Below, one piece after another: positions 45,231 through 55,997 of a DNA stretch of 64,000 nt. Below the pieces are notes generated by a model, which made no database searches, was not told where the DNA came from, and saw only the letters and a program-made list of their open reading frames with translations. The stretch covers positions 1 to 64,000 of the forward strand of contig CAWATZ010000001.1 of NCBI GenBank assembly GCA_963784995.1, read 5' to 3'. The DNA comes from CAWATZ01 sp963784995 (GTDB lineage: Bacteria > Planctomycetota > Planctomycetia > Gemmatales > Gemmataceae). Within the stretch, counting starts at the first letter, position 1, and each line of letters begins with the position of its first letter. A program made the position numbers and the translations under genes.

Positions 45231-45405
45231 GGACGCACCAATTCGGCATTGCCTGTACAACCGTGAAAGGCGAATTGGCACGCCGTTGCATTGAAGTAGA
45301 ACATCCAACAATCCACGGGCCCTCAAGCCTATGCAACATTGAAAGAGGCAGGAAGCTGATACAATGCCCCTATGCTTTGGGGAAGCAGTGGGAAGACCAC
45401 CTCTG

Positions 45406-48400
45406 ATGAAATCCCTCAACTTCGAGTTCCTGAGACCGCAACCGGCCTGGCTGCCAGGCTGCTCGGGGGCTTCGCCGAGGGCTACGCTCGCGCCGATCCC
45501 ATCGGGGCTATGGCCAAGTTGCGGAGCTTCGGCGAACTGACGGCCAAGTTCATCTATACGAGCTTCGGCTGCCGAAGCCCGCCGAGCCAACCTTCATGAA
45601 CTGCTCGACGAACCTCGCCTTCGAGGTCGCGACGTCCCGCGTCGTTATTTCCAAAATGCATGCCCTCCGCATCGAGGGCAACCATGCGGTCCACGGCAAC
45701 CGTGATGGGGCGGAGCCACTGCGCTGCGGCTCTTGAAGGAAGCCTACGACCTCGGCCGTTTGGCTCTTCGTCAATTTCGCGGGGGACCCGGGTTGAGGAT
45801 TGCCCAAAATACAAAGACCCTCCCGAAGAGGCGGCGCGGAAGCGGGCTGAACGGCAGGGGAAAAGCGGGCAGTATTCTCAAAGCCTGGCGCCGGCCCCAG
45901 GAAGCCCAGATGCAAAAGCTGCTCGACGACCTCGAAGCCGAGCGGGCACGTGCCGGAGCGGGCCGTCGCCTCCGCCTCCGAGGCTGGCAACTCGCCTTGG
46001 CGGCCGGGGTCAACAGGCGGCGGCCGCCGTGGAAGCGATCGATCCGCTCTCCTTCAACGAGGGAGCAGACTCGCCGCTACCTGATCGACCTGATGCTTGC
46101 CGATGTCCGTTGGGAAGTAGGCGCCGATATGACGAGCACACGGGGGAAGTGAAGAAAGAAGTCAAGGTCATTCCGGGCAGCCGACGGATTCCGGCATCGG
46201 CTTCGCCGACTACGTTCTCGTAGACGACAACGACAAACCGCTGGGGGTCATCGAGGCGAAGAAGACCTCGAAACACGCCGAGGACGGCCGAACGCAGGCC
46301 AAACACTACGCCGACGGCCTCGAAGCGGAACACGGCCAGCGTCCATCATTTTCTATACCAATGGCTACGACCTTTCGATCTGGAATGACGCCGCCGGCGA
46401 ACCGCCGCGAAAAATCTACGGCTACTACTCCAAAGACAGCCTGCGAGAGCGCCTTCTTCCAGCGGAAGGAACGCAAGCCCGGGCCACCGTCGTCCCAAAG
46501 GAACGGGGATCTCGAGCGCATGTACCAGTTCGAGGCCATCAAGCGCGTGGTGAGTCGCCGAGCAGAAGCGGCGGGCGCTCCTCGTGCAGGCCACCGGGAC
46601 CGGCAAGACGCGCGTGGCGATCGCCCTGTGCGAACGCTATCCGGGCAATGGGACGAGCGCATGCTCTTTCTCTGCGACCGCCGCGAACTCCGCAAGCAGG
46701 CCGACAACGCCTTCAAGGATACCTGCCGGGCGAGCCCGGACCTTCGTCACCGCCGACACGGCCAAGGACCGCGACAAGCGGATCTACCTGGCCACCTATC
46801 CGGCCATGATGAAGTGCTTCCAGACCTTCGACGTCGGGCTTTTTCGACCTCATCATCGCCGACGAGTCGCACCGCAGCATCTACAACCGTTACCGGGACC
46901 TCTTCGAGTACTTCGACGCCCTCCAAGTCGGCCTGACCGCCACGCCGGTCAAGTTCGTGTCCCGCGACACTTCCGTATGTTCGGCTGCGAGACCGAAGAC
47001 CCGACTTTCAACTACGCCTACGCGGAGGCCATCAACAATGCCGCCCTATCTCGTCCCGTTCGACGTGAGACGCACACCACGCCTTTCCTTCGCGAGGGCA
47101 TCAGTTACTCCCAGATGAACAGGGACCAGCGGATCCAGCTCGAAGCCGAAGACCCGGAGCCGACCTGGTCGAGTACGACCGCGAGGCGTTGATCGCGGGT
47201 GTTCAACAAGGACACCAACCGCCTGATCCTCCGCAACCTGATGGAGCGAGGGCATCCGCGACGCACCGGCTCGCGCGTCGGCAAGACCATCATCTTCGCC
47301 CGCGACCACAACCACGCCATGCTGCTCCAAAAACTCTTCGACGAGATGTATCCGCAGTACGGAGGTAACTTTTGCCGGGTCATCGACAACTATGATCCTC
47401 GTGCAGAGCAACTCATCGACGATTTCAAAGGCCAGGGACTAACACGAGCTCACCATCGCCATCTCGGTGGACATGCTCGACACGGGCATCGACGTCCCTG
47501 AAATAGTCAATCTGGTTTTCGCCAAGCCGGTCTACTCCTGTCAAGTTCTGGCAGATGATCGGCCGCGGAACCCGTCTGTGCCGAGGACTGTTCGGCCCGG
47601 GCAAGGACAAGAAGCATTTCCTGATTTTCGACCACTGGGGTAACTTCGAGTGATTCGAGGGGAACGACCCGCAGGAAGCCGCTGTGCGGCAAATCGCTCA
47701 TGCAGCTTGTCTTCGAGGCGCGATCTGCGGCTGGCAGAGGCGCGCTGGACGAGCGATCTGCCCGCGTTCCAGCGGCGATGACGCTGATCGCGAAGGACAT
47801 TGCCGCTCTGCCGGAGAAGAGATCGCCGTCCGCGAAAAGTGGAGAGAGGTCAAGGCCGTAGTCGTGCCCGAGCGTGCTTGAGGGGTTCGCTCCGGCCACG
47901 CGGGCAGTCTTCCCAGGAGATCGCGCCGTTGATGCAGTGGCGAAACATCGCGGCCATGAAGATGCCTATCGTTTGATCTTCTCATGTGCGGATGGAGGCT
48001 GCAGTCCTCAAAGGTTCCGCCGTTAGCCGACCTCAAGGCGATTGCTCGACGAGTCGGACGGCTACCAATGAACCTGATCCTGGTCGCGGAAGGCTGCGGT
48101 ACCATCAAGCGGGTCAAGACGGATGAGTTTTGGGACGACTTGACAGTCAGTCGCTCGAAGGAGTGCGGGGCGAGCTTCGCGGAATTATGCAGCACCGCAG
48201 GCGGCACGGTGGACCGCGTTCCGCCCAAGGTCGTCGATATCAATGAAGATGACATTGGTCGACCGGAGGCGGCACACCGTCAAGCTGGACGGCTGGACTG
48301 GAAGCCTACCGCAACCGGTGCTGAGAGGAGCTCAAGGACATTTCGAGACGACCCGACACTGAAGAGGATCCGCGCCGGGAAAGCCGTGACCGAAGCACGA

Positions 48401-48810
48401 CCTTCGAGGCCCTGGTGTCCCTGGTCCTAACTCAGAGCCCGGCCTCGACCTCAATGTCTTGAAGGAGTTCTATCGCCGAATGGCCGCGCCTCTCGATTAT
48501 GTCATCCGCTGTATCATCGGGCCTGGACCCCTGCCGTAGTGCAGAGGTTTTCACGAGCTTTGTGCAGCAAGCACCCTGCTCTACGGCGCAGCAGACCCGG
48601 TTCCTGGGGCTGTTCCAGAATCACATTGCCCGCTACGGCTCCATCGACCGTTGATCGGCTTTACGAGCCCCCATTCACTATGCTGGACAGCCAACGGCCT
48701 CGACGGTGTCTTCGACGAGAAGCGAGGTCGAAGAACTGCTCGTCGTCATCAACGCCTTCTCGGCCCACGCAGACCGACCGGCCACGACAACCCGCGAAGC
48801 AACAGAATGA
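45406..48810 (+). CDS. hsdR: Type I restriction enzyme R subunit, HsdR (many frameshifts)
   Basis: About 1135 residues by length. The start MKSLNFEFLRPQ leads into a DUF4145-like helical region (AKLRSFGELTAKFIY) and a coiled coil. The nuclease core shows GFADYVLVDDNDKPLGVIEA followed by KKT (PD-(D/E)XK), then ATGTGKTRVAIAL (Walker A), DLIIADESHRSIYNR, LQVGLTATP, VDMLDTGIDVPEIVNLVFAK and MIGRGTRLC of the SF2 translocase. The C-terminal part contains YEPPFTMLDANG-like sequence and ends with TGA at 48808. At least fifteen single-base frame changes are needed to read it through, so as given it would not be made. It overlaps hsdM (ATGA). Confidence 0.8.
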
Positions 48811-50325
48811 TTACGGGACAATTTGAGGCGCCAATCGACAAGCTCTGGGAGGAGTTCTGGACGGGCGGGATCACCAACCCGCTGACCGTCATCGAGCAGA
48901 TTTCCTTCCTGATGTTCGCCCGGCTGCTCGATATCCGGGAGACACGAGGAACGGAAATCGCGGCGGCTGAACCCCGGGAAGCCGTTCCCCGGCGTCTTCA
49001 AACCCGACGAACAGGAACTGCGCTGGTCGCATTCAGCACAGCTGGCAGCGAGAGATGCTGCCGCTCGTCCGGGACAAGGTATTCCCGCACTTCCGCCGGC
49101 TGCGGCCGGAGCGGCGACGACGTTCGGCCGAGTACATGAAAGACGCCCAGCTGATGATTCAGAAGCCCAGCCTTCTGGTCTCGGCGGTGACATGATCGAG
49201 CGAGCTCCCGCTGACCGGGCGACACCAAGGGCGACCTCTACGAGTATCTGCTCAGCAAGCTCACCACCGCCGGCATCAACGGGCAGTTCCGCACGCCGCG
49301 GCACATCATCCGGCTGATGGTGGACATGGTCGAGCCGACAGCCAACCGACGACGGTCGGCGACCCGGCATGCGGCACCGGCGGCTTCCTCGTCGAGCGTG
49401 ATGGTACCTGCACGAGAAATACACCTCGCCGAAGCAGGTCGAATCGCCGGAAGAAATCGAGGGATGAAGATCTACACAACCGGGCGACATGCTCGAGCCG
49501 AACCGCGACCACATCCAGAGCGGGATGTTCCATGGCTTTGACTTCGACGTGACCATGCTGCGTATCGCCGCCATGAACCTGATGCTGCACGGCGTCGAAA
49601 GCCCGACATCCACTACCAGGACACGCTCAGCAACAAGTTCACCGAACGAAGTTCCGCAGTCGCCGCTGAGGCTTTCGACCTCGTCCTGGCCAACCCGCCG
49701 TTCAAGGGCAGCCTGGACGACTCCGACGTACACTCGTCGCTGACGGGCAAGGTGAAGACGAAGAAGACCGAACTGCTGTTCATCGTGCTGATCCTGCGGA
49801 TGCTGAAGCCAGGCGGCCGGTGCGGCGTCATCGTGCCGGACGGCGTGCTGTTCGGCTCGTCGAAGGCCCACGTCGAGCTGCGGGAGATGCTCGTCGAGGA
49901 GAACCAGCTTGAAGCGGTCATCAAGCTGCCGGCGGCGTGTTCAAGCCCTACGCCGGCGTCTCCACGGCCATCCTGTTTTCACCAAGGGCGGCCGGACGAC
50001 CACGTCTGGTTCTACGACGTTCAGGCCGACGGCTTGTCGCTGGACGACAAGCGCGACCCGAGTCGAAGAGAACGACCTGCCCGACGTCCGCATACGGTGG
50101 GCAAAGAGGAACCCGAAGAAGGACACCGACCGCACGGCGAAGGCGTTCTTTGTGCCCAAGGCGGAAATCGTCGGGCAGAACTACGACCTGTCGCTGGGCC
50201 GCTACAAGGAGGCCGTGCATGAGGAAGAGAAACATGATCCGCCCAAGGTCATCTTGCGTCGGCTCAAGAAGCTGGAGCAGGACATCGCGACGGACCTGGA
50301 GGAACTGGAGGCGATGCTGAAATGA
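48807..50325 (+). CDS. hsdM: Type I DNA methyltransferase subunit, HsdM (several frameshifts)
   Basis: About 505 residues. The start MITGQFEAPIDKLWEEFWTG overlaps hsdR. An HsdM N-terminal helical domain is followed by the SAM-binding motif DPACGTGGFL (near 49354-49390) and the catalytic NPPF (near 49690), so it makes N6-methyladenine. LKPGGRCGVIVPDGVLFGSS and VIKLPAGVFKPYAGVSTAIL are typical of the family. The end EELEAMLK overlaps the hsdS start. Frame breaks lie near 48980, 49030, 49200, 49340, 49480, 49600, 49935 and 50060. Confidence 0.85.
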
Positions 50326-51509
50326 TCGGACAACAGGCACCGACCGGGTGGACAGAAACTGTGCTAGTGGATATCGCTGACATTGAGCGGCGTGCCGTGC
50401 TGCCTGATAGGATTGAGCCAGGGACGAAGTATGTTGGGATGGAACACCTTGATGGTGAAGGTCAAATCCTCGAGATGGTGACTGTTGCCAACGGAGAGTT
50501 GTCCAGCAATAAGTTCATCTTCGGCCCAGAACACATTCTGTACGGCAAGCTGCGTCCTTACCTTCGGAAGATCGCACGCCCTGACTTTCGTGGGATTTGC
50601 AGCACAGAGATCATCCCAATTCGACCAGGGCCGAGGGTTGATCGCGGCTTCCTCTACTACTATCTGCGTCATCCAAGAATGGTGGAGCATGCAACCGCCA
50701 GGTGCGAAGGGGCAAACCTCCCGCGGCTGAATCCTGCCGAGCTAGGGCAGTTTCCCATATTTCTCCCCACCCTCGTAGAGCAGCAGCGGATCGCTGCCAT
50801 CCTCGACAAGACGGACGGCATCCGGCAGAAGCGGCGAGAGGCGTATCATCATGTGGCAGATCTGAATCTGTCGCTCTTCCATCAGCTTATTGGAGACATC
50901 ACGAGAAACGAACGGGGTTGGCCTGTGGTATCCGTTGCGGATGCCGGAGCGGTACAGTTAGGGCGTCAGCGTGCTCCGAAGTACCAGTCGGGAGATTTCA
51001 CCCGCCCATATCTCCGAGTGGCGAACGTGTTTGAAGATCGGATCGACATCTCTGATGTGCTGTCGATGGATTTCGATGCTGGTGACTTTGAGCGGTATCG
51101 ACTGAAATCGGGCGACATTCTCCTCAACGAAGGGCAGAGCACGGAACTTGTCGGCCGGCCTGCGATGTTCCGGGGAGAGATCGCCGATTGCTGCTTCCAG
51201 AATACCTTGATCCGGTTTCAGCCCAATCGACAGAGAACAGAGCCAGAGTACGCTTTAGCGGTGTTCCTGGCATATCTACGTTCCGGAGTGTTTGCACGGG
51301 TTAGCTCGAAAACGTCCAGTGTGGCCCATCTTGGGGCTGCCCGATTCGCAGCGATGCCGTTCCCGCTGCCGCCTCTCCAACTTCAGCAGGAGTTCGCTTT
51401 CCGGAGGCAAGCAGTCCGCAACCTGGAGCGGGAACAGGTAATAGCCGAGGCGCAAACCGGGGACCTATTCAACTCACTCGTCCAGCGGGCGTTTCGGGGA
51501 GAACTCTGA
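50322..51509 (+). CDS. hsdS: Type I specificity subunit, HsdS
   Basis: 395 residues, one intact frame. Two target-recognition domains in tandem: TRD1 about 8-150 (TVANGELSSNKFIFGPEHIL, LYGKLRPYLRK) with spacer helix FLPTLVEQQRIAAILDKTDG, and TRD2 about 200-345 (YLRVANVFEDRIDISDV, GDILLNEGQ) with PLPPLQLQQEFAFRRQAVRN. It sets the bipartite recognition sequence of the HsdRMS complex; the target cannot be read from sequence. ATGA overlap with hsdM. Confidence 0.92.
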   Translation: MIGQQAPTGWTETVLVDIADIERRAVLPDRIEPGTKYVGMEHLDGEGQILEMVTVANGELSSNKFIFGPEHILYGKLRPYLRKIARPDFRGICSTEIIPIRPGPRVDRGFLYYYLRHPRMVEHATARCEGANLPRLNPAELGQFPIFLPTLVEQQRIAAILDKTDGIRQKRREAYHHVADLNLSLFHQLIGDITRNERGWPVVSVADAGAVQLGRQRAPKYQSGDFTRPYLRVANVFEDRIDISDVLSMDFDAGDFERYRLKSGDILLNEGQSTELVGRPAMFRGEIADCCFQNTLIRFQPNRQRTEPEYALAVFLAYLRSGVFARVSSKTSSVAHLGAARFAAMPFPLPPLQLQQEFAFRRQAVRNLEREQVIAEAQTGDLFNSLVQRAFRGEL

Positions 51510-51553
51510 TACGATCCCGATAGGGTGACACGGCTGTGGTAGGAGGAATTTGC

Positions 51554-52003
51554 TTGGCGACTGCATCCCCAGACCCAACCTGGGACCCCCGGAACCTGAC
51601 ACGTCACTTCGAGAAGAGACGGCGCGAGAATCCCGGATGCTTCGAGGATCTTCTGAATATCCATCCTCCCCAGGTGTTGACCGAAGGCGGGTACGCCATG
51701 AGGGCGGATGACGGCGTGGCTAACGCATGGGCGGAATACGAGGGAGAGTGGAAGGACGGAGTCACGGGGGACTACCAGGACGCGGCCGCCTATTATGTCG
51801 ATGGTCAACTGGTCGTGGCCATCACGGATGCGTATCGCAGGCGGTTCATCACCTGCTATCACAAGCACTTCCGGGAACCTCACGGCCTCGATCCCTCGAT
51901 GGGTGAGCCTCTGGGCGATCTCCAACTCAAGTATAAAACCTGGTTGCAGGGTGCGCGGGGGCGTGGGAAGCTCCGGAAGTTCAAGGGGATTCGCGGTGTC
52001 TGA
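51554..52003 (+). CDS. Hypothetical protein downstream of hsdS
   Basis: 149 residues; TTG start set by AGGAGG at 51541-51546. Soluble, acidic-aromatic; DAAAYYVDGQLVVAITDAYR followed by RRFITCYHKHFREPHG resembles the short beta-sheet core of barnase/EndoU/RelE-like nucleases, but no catalytic set is certain. The gene lies 45 bp after hsdS and overlaps the next gene by 8 bp. It is probably co-transcribed with the R-M genes. Toxin or accessory role is a guess. Confidence 0.55.
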   Translation: MATASPDPTWDPRNLTRHFEKRRRENPGCFEDLLNIHPPQVLTEGGYAMRADDGVANAWAEYEGEWKDGVTGDYQDAAAYYVDGQLVVAITDAYRRRFITCYHKHFREPHGLDPSMGEPLGDLQLKYKTWLQGARGRGKLRKFKGIRGV

Positions 52004-53223
52004 CCCATTCGAGGCCAGGTTGAGAGAAGGGTATCGCGAGCTGGGCAAGCTCCGCGAAGACGTGCATGCCCCGACCATTTTCCGCCAGGACTGGCGCGAG
52101 GAGATCTTTGCGCCGGTCCCTTGGGGATGGCGTGCGGGTCCATGCCTGGTCCCTGGCCGAATACTTCCTGCTGGCCTGGGAAGACTGGCACGGACTGCTC
52201 GGTCGCTACCTGCGCTACTTCGGTCGTGCCACCGAGGAGCTTCCTGCGAGATGGCAGGGACTGGCGGCACAGTGCGAGGATCTGGGAGCCAGGATGTTCC
52301 ATGATCCGGCCCTGAGTGAGGTAATCGCAGGAGCGTGGAAAGTCCTCCTCACGGATGCTCGCTCCCCCGGGCAGAATGGCCAGGCCGCCTCTCTGGAAAC
52401 GATCTGCCAGGAGATAGTCCTCAACCATCGCCGCCTTGCCCTGCTGCTCGATCGTCCACAGTCCGGAGAGCGCGTGTTGGACGAGCCGATGCCTGCCAGA
52501 CCTGGAGGAGACGGCTGGTCGCGTTGTCTGGAGGTCATCAGGCGGCTGAACAGCACCTTGCTGGGAGGCTGGCGGGAGTTGTCTCGGCCCGATCGTGAAG
52601 AAGGCATTTGGCAGTTCCGCCACTACCGACGGGCGAATCTGCTCGCCTCCTGGCTCCTTGCTGGAGGTCCGTTCGATGGCGAGCGCTCCCTCTCTCCCTT
52701 GCTTCAGATCCTGTCTTCGGAGACTCCAATGGTTTCCTGGATCGACAAAACGGCGGCTCTACTCCAGACCGAGGGAGCCGACAGCCCGACCGTGCATGCC
52801 GTCCTCGGGCGTATCGCTGCTGCTGTGGGGGACTTTTCCTACGACGATTTTGTCCAGGATGTTTGCGCGGGGACTTTTCATGGGGGAGCGGATTCACCGC
52901 TTGGCACTGACGCGATTAACCTGATCCCCAGCAAGAATCGAGATACGCCTCGGGCGATCCTGCTTGCTGTCTCCAGGGGGGACAAGAAAGCCCTTGGTTT
53001 CACGACCATCATGAGACAGGTTCGCGAACACCTGATTGACTTCCAGGACACAACCCGCATTGTCATCGTGCTATGTGACCAATGGACGAAGACGACACTC
53101 GAAGAACATCGCCGTGATCTCCGGGCCCACTACCGGCGCGGCGTCCGTTTTGTCTTTCTCCTGGCCGGGTCGCCGGGCACCGTCCTTGCTCCTCTCCCGG
53201 TCGATCTGTTACAGGCGCCTTGA
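51996..53223 (+). CDS. Unknown protein in the R-M operon (one frameshift)
   Basis: About 409 residues. GTG start at 51996 overlapping the preceding stop: SDPFEARLREGYRELGKLRE and APTIFRQDWREEIFAP, then a frame change near 52120 into GDGVRVHAWSLAEYFLLAWE. The middle is helical. The last 110 residues look like a mixed alpha/beta domain (TPRAILLAVSRGDKKALGFT, TRIVIVLCDQW, GVRFVFLLAGSPG). I recognise no family; the C-terminal strands could be a Rossmann-like or nuclease fold. The tight packing with neighbours suggests a common task. Confidence 0.6.
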
Positions 53224-53243
53224 TTCCGACAAAGGGGACGTCC

Positions 53244-54868
53244 GTGATCACGAGGATAGCTATCGAGAACTTCAAGGCCATCCGTGACCGAGTGTCCTTG
53301 GACTTGAAGCCAATCACGCTCCTGTTGGGGCCTAACAGCTCGGGCAAGAGTTCGCTCCTCCACGCCTTGCACTACGCCCGGGAGGTCTTCGAGCGCCACA
53401 ACCTGGACCCGGACCGGGTGATTGCCGGCGGCGAGTTCATTGACTTGGGCGGCTTCCGCAACTTCGTTCACGGGCGCGATCTGTCCCGGGCGGTAGTCCT
53501 GCCTTCGATCTCGATTTGCGAAAAAGTAACCTGCCCACGTATAACTACTTCGTGAGTGACGGCTACGTCGGCAACCTGGTCGATGCCGCCCTACCTGACC
53601 TGACCGAGGCGGTCACGTCCGCTTCTGTTGAAGTGGCGGTCGCGTGGAGCGGGTTCCGGGATTCCTGCTACGTCCAGCGGTATGCAGTCGAGATCAACGG
53701 GGCTCTGCTTGCGAGCATAGAAAGTTCATTCGAGCGCCGGCAAGTCGCGCTCACAAACGTCAACTATGAGCACCCCGCGCTGCGGGGGCTCGCGCTCGGG
53801 GACGCATTCACGGAAATCCTCAGCCTGGCGTCCGCGCGTGCCGCGGCGGCCCTCCATCAACAGACCCAGCCGATGGTGCCCGTCGAGCGACAAGTCGATG
53901 CACTGCCGACGTGGGGGCAAGCGCTTCCCCTTATCTTGTTCACGGACGGTACCCCGCCGCTGTCTTCAGACAAGTTGGATGGCGGTGGGCAGGCGCAAAC
54001 GGCCGTCAACCTGCTCGCCGTTGTCTTCAGTCAGCTCCTTGTCGGCCCCGGCGAACTCCTCCGGCACGCGCTCCAAAACTTCCGCCACCTTGGTCCGCTG
54101 CGCGGTACGCCTCCTCGGAACTACGCCCCGCCGCGCTTTCGTGACCTCTCCCGGTGGGCCGACGGAGCCGCCGCCTGGGCCTTGCTTCACGGCGATGCCG
54201 CTCTGGCGCGATCAACAAGCCGGTGGCTCTCTGGCGAGGACGGCTTGGCGGCTGGGTACACCGTCCGCCTGAAGGAGTACAAGGAACTTGCTCTCAATAG
54301 TCCCTTGATGGTCCTTCTCCGCTCGGAGCGGGCGTTCGACGACTTGGAAGATGTCCGGCGCATGCTCGACCAGTTGCCGACCCGGTCTGCGCTTATGCTT
54401 GTCGAGGACAGCACGGGCATCGAGGTGCAGCCGCACGACGTGGGGGTCGGCATCTCGCAGCTCGTCCCAGTCGTCGTACTAGCGGTGTCGCGTCACGACG
54501 CCCTGGACGTCGTGGAGCAGCCGGAACTTCACGTCCACCCCAGAATCCAGGTGCGGCTGGGAGACTTATTCATTCACCAGGCCGCCCACCCCGGCCGGCG
54601 GCTCCTGCTGGAGACGCACAGCGAACACCTCCTCCTCCGACTCCTGCGCCGCATCCGCGAGACATCAGAGGACGACCTGCCTCCCGGGCATCCCGGCTTA
54701 AAGCCGGAGCAGGTAGCGGTCATCTATGTCGAGCCAGGCGGGGAGGAGGGCGCGGACGGGATGCCGACGCCCCTGCGCCTCAAGCATTTGCGGATTGACG
54801 AGACGGGTGAGTTCCTGGATCGATGGCCGCGGGGCTTCTTTGAGGAACGGGCGGAGGAGTTGTTCTAA
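53244..54868 (+). CDS. AAA/OLD-like ATPase, DUF3696 type (one frameshift)
   Basis: About 541 residues. ITRIAIENFKAIRDRVSLDL and LLLGPNSSGKSSLLHALHYA give the SMC/Rad50-like start and Walker A. Frame changes near 53515 (LRKSNLPTYNYFVSD continues). LNSPLMVLLRSERAFDDLED and VGVGISQLVPVVVLAVSR (signature) lead to VVEQPELHVHPRIQVRLGDL (Walker B) and LLLETHSEHLLLRLLRRIRE. The end LKHLRIDETGEFLDRWPRGF is the DUF3696 tail found in stand-alone ATPases of defence islands. GTG at 53244 preferred. The next gene starts 2 bp later. No TOPRIM domain, so it is not GajA or a classical OLD nuclease. Confidence 0.8.
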
Positions 54869-54870
54869 CA

Positions 54871-55773
54871 ATGTTGCACGAGTTCGCCATCGAACCCACC
54901 GTCATCCGCAGCTGGGACAGACTCCAGTTCTACATGAGCAATTTCGGTGTGGAGCACGGTCGTCTGATCGCCCGGTATCCCAAGAAATGGGAGAGGCTTG
55001 TCAACGAAGGGCTTTCTCATTGTAAAGACGTCGAGAAGAAGCGGATCGTCGAGGCCCTGGCCAGAGGCAAGAACCGTCTGTTCCCGCGACACCATGAGTG
55101 GAACGACTTGCTCCCGTGGCTGGAGAATGTGGTTGAAGAACACGCGAAGCGACCGTTCCACGCTGTCATCGCCACGAGCAATCCAACCAACCTCCCGTTT
55201 GTCCTCGGGGACGACATCGACATCACCAACCCGCCACCGCTCTGGACGGTCCACCGCAACGTCCCGGTCCAGCGAAAAGCAACCACGATGGCCGATGCCG
55301 CAAGGAAACTCCTCCGACTCTCAAGGACGGTGCTTTTTGTCGATAGGAATTTCAAGCCGAAGGATAAGGGGTTTCGTGTGGCTCTGGAGGCATTCCTCGA
55401 TGCCCTCCTCGACCAGAATAAGAAGTGGCTGGTGTCTCGGATCGAGTATCACGTGGGTGACTCGATTCCGGGCACGGATTTCATCGGCCTATGCGATGCC
55501 TGGCTCTGCGATGTCATCCCCCTCGGAATGAAAGTGCGTTTCTGTCGCTGGAGCCATGCTCAACTTCACAATCGATACATCTTGACGGACGTTGGTGGGC
55601 TCAAGTTTGGTCAGGGGCTTGATCAGGCTGGAGACACTGAACCACAGGAAGATCATGTCACCCTGTTGGGTCAGCAGGAAGCTGCCGCACTCCTGGATGG
55701 TTTCATCGGGGCAGCGCCCCAGTACACGCGGGATGCGACCGAGGTTACCCTGACGGGGAAGAAGCTTGTATGA
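54871..55773 (+). CDS. PLD-like protein paired with DUF3696 ATPase
   Basis: 300 residues, single intact frame. The C-terminal half has strands TVLFVDRNFKPKDK, GMKVRFCRW, and LHNRYILTDVGGLKFGQGLD. The latter fits the phospholipase-D active-site pattern HxK-x4-D with Arg in place of Lys (H-N-R-x4-D), so a phosphodiesterase/nuclease role is plausible though with one catalytic half-site only. The N-terminal half is unlike anything I know. Adjacent to the ATPase with a 2-bp gap: the pair may form an ATPase-nuclease defence module. Confidence 0.6.
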   Translation: MLHEFAIEPTVIRSWDRLQFYMSNFGVEHGRLIARYPKKWERLVNEGLSHCKDVEKKRIVEALARGKNRLFPRHHEWNDLLPWLENVVEEHAKRPFHAVIATSNPTNLPFVLGDDIDITNPPPLWTVHRNVPVQRKATTMADAARKLLRLSRTVLFVDRNFKPKDKGFRVALEAFLDALLDQNKKWLVSRIEYHVGDSIPGTDFIGLCDAWLCDVIPLGMKVRFCRWSHAQLHNRYILTDVGGLKFGQGLDQAGDTEPQEDHVTLLGQQEAAALLDGFIGAAPQYTRDATEVTLTGKKLV

Positions 55774-55997
55774 AGGGGAAGCTGAAAAGCTGAAGTCGTC
55801 CGCTATCCACCCAGCTAGGAAGCGACTGAACCGTTCGGACACCGAATCAGGAATGGCAGATTGCTCTGAGAGGCTTTCCAGAAAGTGGTATGGCTCCTAT
55901 GATACAGGGCAGCCTTCCGGGGAGAACTATAAGAAAGGCAAACGTGTCCAAGACGTGACACGGGCACAATTGCATTCACAACAGTGGAGGTTAATTC

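Noticed and set aside
45123..45590. Minus-strand frame between the activator and hsdR
   Set aside because: It overlaps the HTH end of the activator and the hsdR start on the plus strand and has no recognisable motif.
53244..55773. Gabija or PARIS system
   Set aside because: The ATPase has a DUF3696 tail and no TOPRIM domain, there is no UvrD-like helicase, and the partner is not DUF4435.
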